This document shows positions 1 through 7,336 of a DNA stretch of 9,455 nucleotides, in pieces. Every line of letters starts with the position of its first letter. The first letter of the stretch is position 1. The notes beneath the pieces are model-generated. The model was not told the DNA's origin, made no database searches, and saw only the letters and a list, made by a program, of their open reading frames with translations. This DNA is from Opitutia bacterium UBA7350 (GTDB lineage: Bacteria; Verrucomicrobiota; Verrucomicrobiia; Opitutales; Coraliomargaritaceae): assembly GCA_002470925.1 (NCBI GenBank), contig DKOX01000021.1:1-9455 (forward strand). Direction: 5' to 3'. The translations under genes were made by a program, and so were the position numbers.

Positions 1-206
1 GAGAGGCGCATCCCGACCGGGCGCATATCGCGCTCGGAGTTGAGGTCATAGCCGTAATAATCCAGCGCCTCATAGTTGGAGCGGTTGGTGGTGCAACCGG
101 GGGTGTTGCCGATGGTGCCGACGAAGGCAACATTAACAACTGCGAGGAGGGTAAGGAAAATCCAGCGACCGTGGCGGATTAAGTGGTGTTGAATCCAGGA
201 AATCAT
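1..206 (-). CDS. SurA-N-like membrane-anchored protein, N-terminus (partial)
   Basis: This frame reads on the minus strand from an ATG at 206 and is open to the left edge, giving 68 codons; the rest lies outside the window. It begins MISWIQHHLIRHGRWIF. A basic, amphipathic start is followed by one hydrophobic segment at about residues 15-32, then a polar region containing FDLN-like YGYDLNSERDMRPVG. Basic start, single membrane segment and periplasmic remainder is the layout of PpiD/SurA-N-type inner-membrane prolyl isomerases. Proteins starting MISWxQ with TIG and a later DLxSxxDM segment are, from memory, annotated as SurA N-terminal domain proteins in Opitutia. No SD sequence precedes the ATG; the AGGAG at 211-215 is on the other strand. 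The catalytic or chaperone part is not visible, so the family call rests on the N-terminus only. Confidence 0.6.
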   Translation of the reverse strand, partial: MISWIQHHLIRHGRWIFLTLLAVVNVAFVGTIGNTPGCTTNRSNYEALDYYGYDLNSERDMRPVGMRL

Positions 207-257
207 TGATAGGAGTGGTTAGCCAAAGGTGCGAACTTAGGATTCGGCATATAGCTG

Positions 258-670
258 TCAATCCCTTGCTTGCCCCGAGGCAGTTTCGCTGGCGTTTTCA
301 CTCTGTATGATTTGCAGGAGGCTTGGTTGGGTTTGCGGGCTATGGTTCCATTGCGCCGCATCGGCGAGGTATTGTTTTACCGCGGGGAAATCCTAAGCGA
401 TCCATTCAAGCCCCTCGTTGTTGCCAGATCGGCCATAGGCAATTTTGAAGCCGTCAAGGGTGATTGCGTCGAGCGGTTTACCGGTTGATAGCTGCGGTGG
501 TGGAGCCCATTTCCGGCGGTTTGGTGATTTGTGCTGAGGTAGCCGTGCTCGCGAATCTGTCCGCTTTGTTGTTTTTCTATGATCCAGAGATCACGTACCA
601 CATTGCGAATGGTGGCCTCAAAACGAGCGGGGAAGCCCCAAAGGATGCCCTAGCGATTATGGTCTTTCAT
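258..670 (-). pseudogene. Possible decayed minus-strand gene, family unknown
   Basis: A minus-strand frame from an ATG at 670 reads MKDHNR, stops at a TAG (650-652), then continues GILWGFPARFEATIRNVVRD and on through IEKQQSGQIREHGYLST. The protein-like reading then seems to move to another frame around 520-545. There it runs through STGKPLDAITLDGFKIAYGR, a second TAG at 393-395, then DFPAVKQYLADAAQWNHSPQ, and ends at a TGA at 258-260. Codons in the second part favour C or G at third positions (ATC, ACC, GAC, GGC, TTC), like the intact genes nearby, which argues for former coding. I do not recognise the family. Two stops and one frame change fit a degraded gene. The alternative is chance open frames in non-coding DNA, which remains quite possible. 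Confidence 0.33.
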
Positions 671-824
671 GCTGCAGTTTTTTTAAAAAAACCAAAATTT
701 TTGCTAGGTATTTCCGCGCAGGGAGCAATCAGTATGTCAGGCATTATGCAATTCGGTGCCAAATGTAAGATATACAAGGGTTTTCATTGCAAAATTGACC
801 GCTACAAATTTACTTACGCCCTTC
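671..824 (+). other. AT-rich leader region upstream of serA
   Basis: This non-coding stretch lies between the decayed frame and serA. It holds a 14 bp perfect palindrome of seven T then seven A (678-691), followed by AAAATTTTT (694-702). The remainder is more mixed. It probably carries the serA promoter, but no -35/-10 pair stands out. The best candidates are TATACA at 771-776 and TACAAA at 803-808, and both lack a convincing -35 at standard spacing. No riboswitch-like structure was evident by eye. Confidence 0.4.
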
Positions 825-2411
825 ATGAAAATTCTAGTCGCAGATCGAATCTCTCCCATTGGTGTGGATCTCTTCAAAGCCGAAGCCGGTTTTGAGGTCA
901 TTGAAGCCTATGGTTCTTCCCCTGAACAAATTCTTGAATTGGTTCCTGAAGTTGACGCCATCGCGGTCCGTTCCGATACCAGAGTGAGTGCCGAGGTCAT
1001 TGCTGCGGCCCCGAACCTCAAGGTGGTCGGTCGTGCCGGAGTGGGGGTCGACAACATCGATATCGAGGCCGCTACCGACCGGGGTGTCATTGTGATGAAC
1101 ACCCCCACCGGGAATACCATTGCCACCGCCGAATTGACTTTTACGCACATGCTCGCGGGCACCCGCCCCATCGTGCAAGCCTGCGCCCGCATGCGCGAGG
1201 GTGGTTGGGACCGCAAAAAATTCACCGGATCGGAACTGAACGGCAAGACCCTCGGTGTCCTCGGCTTGGGACGGATTGGAGCGGAGGTCTCCAAGCGCGC
1301 CATGGCCTTTCAAATGAAGGTCCTCGCCTACGATCCCTATTTGACCGAATCCCGCGCCAAGAGCCTTGGGATCAAGCAAGCGAGCCTCGACGAGGTCATT
1401 GAAAATGCCGATTACATAACGGTCCACATGCCCCTCACTGCGGACACCAAACACATGCTGAACGCCGATGCCTTTGCCCGTATGAAGGACGGCGTGCGTA
1501 TTTTCAACTGTGCCCGCGGCGGTATTATCGATGAGGCCGCGCTGATCGCCGCTTTGGAGTCCGGCAAGGTCGCCGCGGCGGGCTTGGATGTTTACGAGGA
1601 CGAACCGCCGGTCGAGGATCACCCCATGCGCGGGATTGAAAATCTTGTTTTAACGCCGCACCTCGGGGCATCGACTGCCGAGGCGCAGGAGAATGTCGGG
1701 ATCGATGTTGCCAAGCAGATGATTGAAGCCTTGAATGGCGGACGCGTGGTAAACGCGTTGAATATGCCTTCGGTGGATCCTCAAGTGCTCGAAAAACTCG
1801 CCCCTTATATGACGCTGGGGGAGAAAGTCGGGACCTTCTCACAGCAACTCGCTCCGGATGGTGTGGAGAAACTCTCGATCCGTTATTATGGAAAGATGAT
1901 CGAGTTGGATACCCTGCCGCTCACCAATGCAATTCAACGCGGCTTCCTGCGTGAGATTTCTGACAACGTCAACAACGTCAACGCCCCCAAGAAAATCGAA
2001 CGCCTTGGGATTGAATGCGAACAGGTCAAGAGCAGTGCCCACGCAGACTTTAATGAATTGATTGAGGTCGTCGTCACCTGTAAGGGCGGCAAAACCCGCG
2101 CGATCGGCGGCACCCTCGTTGGGAAAAATCAGTTGCCGCGCATTGTGCTCATCGACGGACACGGGGTGGAGGTGAACACCGACGCGACCCTTTTGGTGCT
2201 CAAGAACAAAGACGTTCCCGGGATCGTGGGTTTCATCGGGGTGACCCTCGGAGAAGATCAGGTCAACATTGCAAACATGTCGCTCAGTCGTGATCAGGGC
2301 GAAGGATTTGCAGTGAGTGTCTTTGAACTCGACAGCGTGCCCTCGGAGGCCGCTGCCAAAAAAATCACGGATCACGAAGCCATCGAAAAATATCGCATCA
2401 TCAAGCTCTAG
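825..2411 (+). CDS. serA: D-3-phosphoglycerate dehydrogenase, long form
   Basis: SerA oxidises 3-phosphoglycerate to 3-phosphohydroxypyruvate with NAD, the first step of serine synthesis, in the cytoplasm. The 528 residues match the long SerA type (about 525-530). Residues 1-310 are the D-2-hydroxyacid dehydrogenase part: GRAGVGVDNID (69-79), the NAD-binding LGVLGLGRIGAEV (143-155), catalytic Arg231 in NCARGGIIDE, Glu260 in EDEPP and His279 in TPHLGAS. Residues of about 315-450 form the extra allosteric substrate-binding domain, and an ACT domain follows from about 455 (LLVLKNKDVPGIVGFIG). The ACT domain suggests serine feedback, though that is not proven for every long SerA. I chose the ATG at 825 because MKILVADRIS is the normal family start; the frame is open further up to a GTG at 756, but those residues look unlike SerA. 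There is no SD before the ATG. plsY follows after 58 bp. Confidence 0.97.
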   Translation: MKILVADRISPIGVDLFKAEAGFEVIEAYGSSPEQILELVPEVDAIAVRSDTRVSAEVIAAAPNLKVVGRAGVGVDNIDIEAATDRGVIVMNTPTGNTIATAELTFTHMLAGTRPIVQACARMREGGWDRKKFTGSELNGKTLGVLGLGRIGAEVSKRAMAFQMKVLAYDPYLTESRAKSLGIKQASLDEVIENADYITVHMPLTADTKHMLNADAFARMKDGVRIFNCARGGIIDEAALIAALESGKVAAAGLDVYEDEPPVEDHPMRGIENLVLTPHLGASTAEAQENVGIDVAKQMIEALNGGRVVNALNMPSVDPQVLEKLAPYMTLGEKVGTFSQQLAPDGVEKLSIRYYGKMIELDTLPLTNAIQRGFLREISDNVNNVNAPKKIERLGIECEQVKSSAHADFNELIEVVVTCKGGKTRAIGGTLVGKNQLPRIVLIDGHGVEVNTDATLLVLKNKDVPGIVGFIGVTLGEDQVNIANMSLSRDQGEGFAVSVFELDSVPSEAAAKKITDHEAIEKYRIIKL

Positions 2412-2422
2412 GGATAAGTTAG

Positions 2423-2439
2423 GGTCTGTATCATAGACC
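2423..2439 (+). other. Small hairpin between serA and plsY
   Basis: GGTCT (2423-2427) and AGACC (2435-2439) form a perfect 5 bp stem around a 7-base loop, 11 bases after the serA stop. No T-run follows, so it is not a standard intrinsic terminator. It could protect the serA 3' end in a longer transcript, or it could be chance. Confidence 0.3.
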
Positions 2440-2469
2440 GCGGCTTTACCCGGCAAACCGCTCAACACC

Positions 2470-3078
2470 ATGCTGATTCCAAATATACTGCTTGTCCTGA
2501 TCGTCGGTTATCTGCTGGGATCGATCAGTTTTGCGGTTTTGGTAGCGCGCACTCAGGGCGTTGACATCTTGAAAGTGGGCAGCGGGAATCCCGGTGCAAC
2601 CAACGTTAAACGCGTCCTCGGTTCGCGCTTAGGCAATGCCGTCTTTTTTCTCGATGTGCTCAAGGGCTTTATTGCGACCGGCTGGCCCCTGTTGTTTTTG
2701 GGCGCCAATGAGGGCGAAACGCTGGCATTCGGTGTTTTGGGACTCATTGCCGCGATTGCAGGCCACAGTTTTTCCTGCTTCCTGAATTTCCGGGGAGGGA
2801 AGGGGGTTGCCACTACGATGGGTGGACTCGCGGCTTTGATGCCTCCGGTTCTCTTGGTGGGGCTTTTGGTCTGGGTGATCGTTTTCTACGCCACGCGCAT
2901 TGTTGCAATCGCTTCCATATGTTTTTCCATCAGCCTACCGCTGGGTGCTTTTCTGAAGTATGGGGCGGGAGACCTGCGTTTTGCTCTTGGTCTTTTGTTG
3001 GCGCTACTCATTATCGTGCGACACCGTTCCAATATTCAGCGCCTGCTCAAAGGTGAGGAAAACTCTTTTAAAAAATAA
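2470..3078 (+). CDS. plsY: Acyl-phosphate:glycerol-3-phosphate acyltransferase PlsY
   Basis: PlsY moves the acyl group from acyl-phosphate to the sn-1 position of glycerol-3-phosphate, giving lysophosphatidic acid, the first committed step of phospholipid synthesis in the inner membrane. The protein is 202 residues, normal for the family, and very hydrophobic, with about six or seven membrane segments. All three family motifs are visible: GSISFAVLVAR followed by KVGSGNPGATNVKRVLG (35-51), GHSFSCFLNFRGGKGVAT (98-115), and the C-terminal RHRSNIQRLLKGEEN (184-198). The Ser and Gly residues of GSGNPGATN line the phosphate site. No SD precedes the ATG (CTCAACACC just before it). It sits between serA and hom with short gaps on both sides, so it is probably cotranscribed with amino-acid genes, but no functional link to them is evident. 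Confidence 0.96.
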   Translation: MLIPNILLVLIVGYLLGSISFAVLVARTQGVDILKVGSGNPGATNVKRVLGSRLGNAVFFLDVLKGFIATGWPLLFLGANEGETLAFGVLGLIAAIAGHSFSCFLNFRGGKGVATTMGGLAALMPPVLLVGLLVWVIVFYATRIVAIASICFSISLPLGAFLKYGAGDLRFALGLLLALLIIVRHRSNIQRLLKGEENSFKK

Positions 3079-3116
3079 CTGCTGCGCTACGCATCAAACA
3101 ACCCCCTGATTCTATA

Positions 3117-4445
3117 ATGGCTGATAAACGCACAATTCGCATTGGACTCCTCGGCTTCGGGGTTGTCGGCCAAGGCGTCTGGAAAAATATTGAAAAAAAT
3201 CGCCAGGCGTTGGAATACCGCCTCGGTGCGGTCTTGGACATTACCCAAGTCGTCGTAAAAAATCTGAACCGCGAGCGCGGCGTGCAAATCCCCGGCGAAA
3301 TTTACTCGGACGACCCCGCCCGCGTGGTCGATAATCCTGAAATTGATATTGTTTGCGAATTGATGGGCGGCACCGGCGCGGCCCTCGAACTCACGCGTCG
3401 CGCCCTCTCGCAGGGTAAGATTGTGGTCACCGCCAACAAAGCGCTCATTTGCGAACACGGCGAGGAGCTCTTTAAAATCGCGCATGAAAACGGTGGGCAT
3501 TACTTCTACGAGGCCTCGGTCGCGGGCGGCATCCCCATTATCAAGACCATCCGCGAAGCGCTCGTTGCGAATCGCTTCAGCATGATTTTCGGCATCTTGA
3601 ACGGCACCTCCAATTACATCCTCACCCGCATGGAACGCGAGGGCCTCAGCTTTGATGCCACCTTGGGCGATGCCCGCGAGTTGGGCTATGTCGAAGCCGA
3701 TGAAGCCCTTGACCTCGATGGGGTGGATGCTGCCCACAAGGCTGTTATCCTCGCTTTCCTCGCCCACGGAAAATGGGTCAAGCTCAACGAAATCATCTGC
3801 GAAGGGATTCGCGAGATCACGGGGGACGATATTCGCATCGCGGGAGAACTCGGCTATAAGATCAAGCTCCTCGCGGTCATTGCCCGCGATTTCAAAGCAA
3901 ACCAGCTCTCGGTTCGACTGCACCCCGCCCTCATTTCAAAGTCAGAAGTCATCGCGGGAGTGGACGAAGTTTACAATGGTGTGAGCGTTACGGGTGATGT
4001 AGTGGGAACCACTGTCCTGATCGGTCGCGGGGCAGGGCAGGATGCCACCTCGAGTTCGGTCATCAGTGATATCGCCGACGCGGTTTTCATGTTGCAGGGT
4101 GCCCCCAAAGCCGCGATTTCCGAAGAAGATGAGGCGGTTTACGCCCGCCTCGCGGATGGTTTGGAGTTGACCGCCCCCGAGGATCTGGAGGGGCGTTATT
4201 ATCTCCGCATTCATGTGCAGGACCAAGAAGGGGTGCTTGCCGCGCTCACGGATCTTCTGACCAAGCACCACATCAGCTTCGCGACCGTTAACCAAAAGGA
4301 ACTCAGCGACGGGACCGCTAGGATTATGCTCACCACGCACCAGAGCCGTGAATCCAATATTCGCGCCGCAAAAGAAGCGCTCGCCGGGCTGAATATTGTG
4401 CTTTCCCCTCCGGTCAGTTTCCGCATTTTTGAACCGGAGGTATAA
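3117..4445 (+). CDS. hom: Homoserine dehydrogenase
   Basis: Hom reduces aspartate-4-semialdehyde to homoserine with NAD(P)H, the branch point to threonine and methionine. The 442 residues match the monofunctional ACT-containing type. The N-terminal Rossmann domain has LLGFGVVGQGV (11-21). The central catalytic domain shows VVTANKALI (103-111), GILNGTSNYILTRM (159-172) and YVEADEALDLDGVDAAHKAV (191-210), with the conserved Lys108 and Lys208. A C-terminal ACT domain starts at about 361 (YYLRIHVQDQEGVLAALTDL), the usual site of threonine inhibition in this type. The start follows CTATA directly and has no SD. TATAAT overlaps the ATG (3113-3118) but is too far downstream to act as a -10 for this gene. 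plsY ends 38 bp upstream and lysC starts 45 bp downstream, giving a hom-lysC-thrC group. Confidence 0.97.
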   Translation: MADKRTIRIGLLGFGVVGQGVWKNIEKNRQALEYRLGAVLDITQVVVKNLNRERGVQIPGEIYSDDPARVVDNPEIDIVCELMGGTGAALELTRRALSQGKIVVTANKALICEHGEELFKIAHENGGHYFYEASVAGGIPIIKTIREALVANRFSMIFGILNGTSNYILTRMEREGLSFDATLGDARELGYVEADEALDLDGVDAAHKAVILAFLAHGKWVKLNEIICEGIREITGDDIRIAGELGYKIKLLAVIARDFKANQLSVRLHPALISKSEVIAGVDEVYNGVSVTGDVVGTTVLIGRGAGQDATSSSVISDIADAVFMLQGAPKAAISEEDEAVYARLADGLELTAPEDLEGRYYLRIHVQDQEGVLAALTDLLTKHHISFATVNQKELSDGTARIMLTTHQSRESNIRAAKEALAGLNIVLSPPVSFRIFEPEV

Positions 4446-4490
4446 ATTTTTGCTCTGGTGGGAATAAGGCCTCAATTACGCATCCTATAA

Positions 4491-5717
4491 ATGGCACTCA
4501 TTGTTCAAAAATACGGCGGGACTTCCGTTGCGGATGTCGAACGCATCCAGAATGTCGCCCGTCGCGTCAAGGAAAGTTACGATTCCGGCAATCAAGTAGT
4601 GGTGGTGGTCTCGGCACGCTCGGGTGTCACCAACGAACTGGTCAAGCGGGCCTACCAATTAAACCCGAATCCCGATGAGCGTGAGATGGACTTGCTGCTC
4701 TCGGTCGGCGAACAGGAGACCATCGCCCTGACCGCGATGGCTTTGCATGCCCTGGGCATCCCGGCGGTTTCGCGCACGGGTTCTCAGGCCGGTATCGAGA
4801 CGGATCCCGCCCACACCCGCGCCCGCATTCTTCGTATTACCGGTGGCGACATCCGCGAGCAAATCGATGCCGGCAAAGTCGTCATCCTCGCTGGTTTTCA
4901 AGGGCATTCGCCGGAGGGTCAGGTGACCACGCTCGGACGCGGGGGTTCCGATCTCAGTGCCATCGCGATTGCGGCAGCGCTTAAAGCGGATTTGTGTCAG
5001 ATTTTTACCGATGTGGACGGCGTCTATACTGCGGATCCCCGCATCGTGCCGCTCGCCAAAAAAATTGAATCGATTTCTTATGAGGAAATGCTCGAAATGG
5101 CGAGCGCCGGTTCTAAGGTAATGCAGAATCGCGCGGTTGAATTCGCTCAAAAATTTAAGGTTCTATTTGAAGTTCGCTCCAGTTTTAACAACAACCCCGG
5201 AACTATTGTGAAAGAAGAAGTCCCCTCAATGGAAGATGTCGTGGTCAGCGGCGTGGCGCTTGATAAAAACCAGGCCAAGTTGGTAGTCAGTGACTTGCCG
5301 GATCGGGCCGGAACCGCCGCGCAGCTCTTCCAAACCATTGCAGATGCCGGTGTTTCGGTCGATATGATCGTTCAAAATATCGGGCGCGAGGGCAAAGCCA
5401 ACATGACCTTTACCGTAACGCGTGACGATGTGAAGCGCGCGGAAAAAGCCGTCAAGGCAGCCTTTCCGGAATTGGAGGCGGGGGAGGGTTTTGAAGCCAG
5501 TGAAATTGCGAAGGTTTCGGTGGTCGGTGTCGGGATGCGCACCCATTCCGGAGTTGCCGCCACGCTTTTTGAGGCGCTTGCCGAAGCCGCCGTCAATATT
5601 CAGCTTATCAGCACTTCAGAAATAAAGATCTCCGTTGGTATCGACCCGCAGGACGCCGAAAAAGCGGCGCAGGTCGTGCATCGTGCCTTCGGTCTCGATG
5701 TCGCCAGCGATTCATGA
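4491..5717 (+). CDS. lysC: Aspartate kinase, monofunctional with two ACT domains
   Basis: LysC phosphorylates aspartate to 4-aspartyl phosphate, opening the route to lysine, threonine, methionine and diaminopimelate. At 408 residues it matches the Corynebacterium/Bacillus alpha2beta2-type kinases. The kinase domain shows VQKYGGTSVA (5-14), SVGEQET (71-77), TTLGRGGSDLSA (146-157) and FTDVDGVYTADPR (172-184). Two ACT domains follow, at about 262-325 and 341-405, the second with LISTSEIKISV (372-382). Thr306, in NMTFTV, lines up by eye with Corynebacterium glutamicum LysC Thr311, a residue known to affect feedback inhibition, so a feedback-sensitive enzyme is likely. Met247, in SMEDVVVSGVALDK, sits where the beta subunit starts in that class. 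No SD precedes the main ATG. The last codons overlap thrC by ATGA. Confidence 0.97.
   Translation: MALIVQKYGGTSVADVERIQNVARRVKESYDSGNQVVVVVSARSGVTNELVKRAYQLNPNPDEREMDLLLSVGEQETIALTAMALHALGIPAVSRTGSQAGIETDPAHTRARILRITGGDIREQIDAGKVVILAGFQGHSPEGQVTTLGRGGSDLSAIAIAAALKADLCQIFTDVDGVYTADPRIVPLAKKIESISYEEMLEMASAGSKVMQNRAVEFAQKFKVLFEVRSSFNNNPGTIVKEEVPSMEDVVVSGVALDKNQAKLVVSDLPDRAGTAAQLFQTIADAGVSVDMIVQNIGREGKANMTFTVTRDDVKRAEKAVKAAFPELEAGEGFEASEIAKVSVVGVGMRTHSGVAATLFEALAEAAVNIQLISTSEIKISVGIDPQDAEKAAQVVHRAFGLDVASDS
5229..5717 (+). other. Possible internal start giving a LysC beta subunit
   Basis: An in-frame ATG at 5229 (Met247 of LysC) is preceded by the purine-rich AAAGAAGAAG, ending eight bases before it. 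In C. glutamicum and Bacillus an internal start at the matching place yields the regulatory beta subunit of an alpha2beta2 aspartate kinase. A product here would have 162 residues and hold both ACT domains. The position and local sequence match that precedent; use of the start is inferred. Confidence 0.4.
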
Positions 5718-7072
5718 ATTACCACAGTACCCGCGGTCAAGTCCCCCCTGTTTCTTTCAGCACGGCGGTCGAGCACGGTCTCGCGCCCGACGGCGGACTG
5801 TACCTGCCTGAGCAACTCCCCGATCTCAGTGGGTATCTCCGCGACTGGGAATCCCTGACTTACCCTGAATTGTGCGAGGCATTCTTCGCGCACTTTGCCA
5901 CCGATTTGGACGCGACAGAACTACACCATATTGTTTCCCGGTCCTACCATAAATTTGACGATCCCGCCATTGCTCCAATCCGGGAACTGGGTCCCGGGCG
6001 CTATGTCCTGGAGCTCTTCCATGGGCCGACCCTCGCCTTTAAGGATTTTGCCTTGCAACTCCTTGGTAATTTCTACGAGGCGCAAATCGCCCGCACCGGA
6101 CGCCCCATCTCGGTCCTCGGTGCAACTTCCGGCGATACCGGCGCCGCTGCGATTCATGGCCTTCTCGGTAAAAAAGGGGTCAAAACTTTCATTCTCTATC
6201 CCGATGGACGCATTGCACCGCTGCAGGAGCGTCAAATGACCTGCACCGGGGCGGATAATGTCTTTCCCCTGGCAATCAAGGGCAGCTTTGACGACGCCCA
6301 GACTGCGATGAAAACGGTCTTTGAAGACCGCGCCTTCGCCGCGGAGGTCGGGCTCTCCGCGGTCAATTCCATCAACCTCGCCCGCATTCTAGCTCAGTGC
6401 GTTTACTACCTTTACGCCTTTTTCCGCCTGCCTGCCGCGGAGCGCGAACACGTCACTTTTGTGGTGCCGACCGGTAACTTCGGGAATGTCCTCGCGGGTT
6501 GGTTGGTGCAGCAAATGGGAGTGCCCCTAAAGGCTTTCCGGGTCGCAACCAATCAAAACGATATCCTGCACCGCCTCTTTCAAACCGGCACCTACGCCCT
6601 TGAAAATGTCGCGCCCAGCCTTGCCCCCTCCATGGATATTCAGGTCGCCTCGAATTTTGAACGCTTCCTTTATTACTTAGTGGGTTCCGACCCCGCCAAG
6701 GTGCGCGAAATCATGCACACTTTTAAATCCACCGGGCGGTATGAATTTGAGAATTTTGACCGCCAAAGCTTTGGCAGTTCCCGCACCGATGATGCTGAAA
6801 TCGCTAGCCTCATCGAGGCGGTTCATGCCCGGTATGATTACGTCGTCGATCCCCACACCGCATGTGGATTCCAGGAAGACGGGGCAGGGGACGGACCGGA
6901 AATCATTCTCGCCACCGCGCACCCCGCGAAATTCCCCGACACCATTGTTGAGGCGATTGGCGAAGAACCTACTCATCCCAGCCTCGAAGTGCTCAAGGAT
7001 CGCCCCATTGTGAAGCACTACGTTGACCCCACCCCGGCGGCGATCAAGGCCTTCATGCTGGAACATGCTTAG
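5714..7072 (+). CDS. thrC: Threonine synthase (PLP-dependent)
   Basis: ThrC converts O-phosphohomoserine to threonine using pyridoxal phosphate. The 452 residues match the long enterobacterial/fungal-like class rather than the roughly 350-residue class. It begins MNYHSTRGQ, a standard opening for this group, followed by GLAPDGGLYLPEQLP (22-36). The PLP lysine is Lys110 in HGPTLAFKDFALQLLG, and the phosphate-binding part is ATSGDTGAA (137-145). Later landmarks are SINLARILAQ, VPTGNFGNVLAG and the C-terminal DPHTACGF. The ATG overlaps the lysC stop as ATGA, which points to translational coupling and a shared transcript. Its substrate needs homoserine kinase (thrB), which is not in the window. 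The stop lies 6 bp from the end of the convergent yoeB. Confidence 0.97.
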   Translation: MNYHSTRGQVPPVSFSTAVEHGLAPDGGLYLPEQLPDLSGYLRDWESLTYPELCEAFFAHFATDLDATELHHIVSRSYHKFDDPAIAPIRELGPGRYVLELFHGPTLAFKDFALQLLGNFYEAQIARTGRPISVLGATSGDTGAAAIHGLLGKKGVKTFILYPDGRIAPLQERQMTCTGADNVFPLAIKGSFDDAQTAMKTVFEDRAFAAEVGLSAVNSINLARILAQCVYYLYAFFRLPAAEREHVTFVVPTGNFGNVLAGWLVQQMGVPLKAFRVATNQNDILHRLFQTGTYALENVAPSLAPSMDIQVASNFERFLYYLVGSDPAKVREIMHTFKSTGRYEFENFDRQSFGSSRTDDAEIASLIEAVHARYDYVVDPHTACGFQEDGAGDGPEIILATAHPAKFPDTIVEAIGEEPTHPSLEVLKDRPIVKHYVDPTPAAIKAFMLEHA

Positions 7073-7089
7073 ACTATCCTAGTGATAGT
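7073..7089. other. Small hairpin at the thrC/yoeB convergent junction
   Basis: ACTATC (7073-7078) and GATAGT (7084-7089) form a perfect but AT-rich 6 bp stem with a 5-base loop. The hairpin begins right after the thrC stop and covers the yoeB stop. Being symmetric, it could act on both transcripts. It lacks a T-run on either strand, so termination by it alone is doubtful. Confidence 0.3.
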
Positions 7090-7336
7090 GGTAGCGCAAT
7101 TGCACTAAAATGATACTGCGCTCGATTTGTTTGTAAACAATGCGGTGTTCCTCGGTGATGCGCCGTGAATAATAACCACTCAGGTTATGCTTTAGGGCCT
7201 CCGGTTTTCCAATGCCCTCATAGGGGTCACGCAAAATTTCTCGTATCAATAAATGAATCCGCTTTAAGACGCGTCGGTCCGTCTTTTGCCAATATTGATA
7301 ATCCTCCCAAGCTTGAGGCGTAAAGCTGAGGTTCAT
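7079..7336 (-). CDS. yoeB: YoeB-type toxin, ribosome-dependent mRNA endonuclease
   Basis: YoeB-family toxins cut mRNA in the ribosomal A site, halting translation until the YefM antitoxin binds them. The 85 residues match the usual length and the sequence is clearly canonical: EDYQYWQKTD (11-20), GKPEALKHNLSGYYSRRITE (43-62), EHRIVYK (63-69) and a C-terminal RYHYH. All four residues known from E. coli YoeB as catalytic are present at the same numbers: Glu46, Arg65, His83 and Tyr84. The active site therefore looks intact, with one extra C-terminal His. The start overlaps the antitoxin stop as ATGA. A purine-rich GGAAGG lies directly against the ATG, too close for a normal SD, so coupling to yefM translation is more likely. 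Confidence 0.94.
   Translation of the reverse strand: MNLSFTPQAWEDYQYWQKTDRRVLKRIHLLIREILRDPYEGIGKPEALKHNLSGYYSRRITEEHRIVYKQIERSIILVQLRYHYH

Noticed and set aside
756..824. Extended serA start at the GTG at 756
   Set aside because: The 23 extra residues do not resemble SerA N-termini, while MKILVADRIS from 825 does.
464..895. Plus-strand open frame of 143 codons with a hydrophobic stretch
   Set aside because: It overlaps the serA start in another frame, runs antisense to the decayed minus-strand frame, changes composition midway and resembles no family I know.
834..1622. Long minus-strand open frame of 262 codons inside serA
   Set aside because: It is a mirror of serA codon structure; serA is unmistakable over the whole stretch.
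3113..3118. TATAAT directly at the hom start as a -10 element
   Set aside because: It overlaps the ATG, so transcription would begin inside the gene. There is no -35 at the right distance. The same applies to TATAAA at lysC (4486-4491).
3087..3923. Minus-strand open frame of 278 codons inside hom
   Set aside because: It is an antisense shadow of hom, rich in Asp, Glu and Ala as expected from complementing its codons, with no family features.
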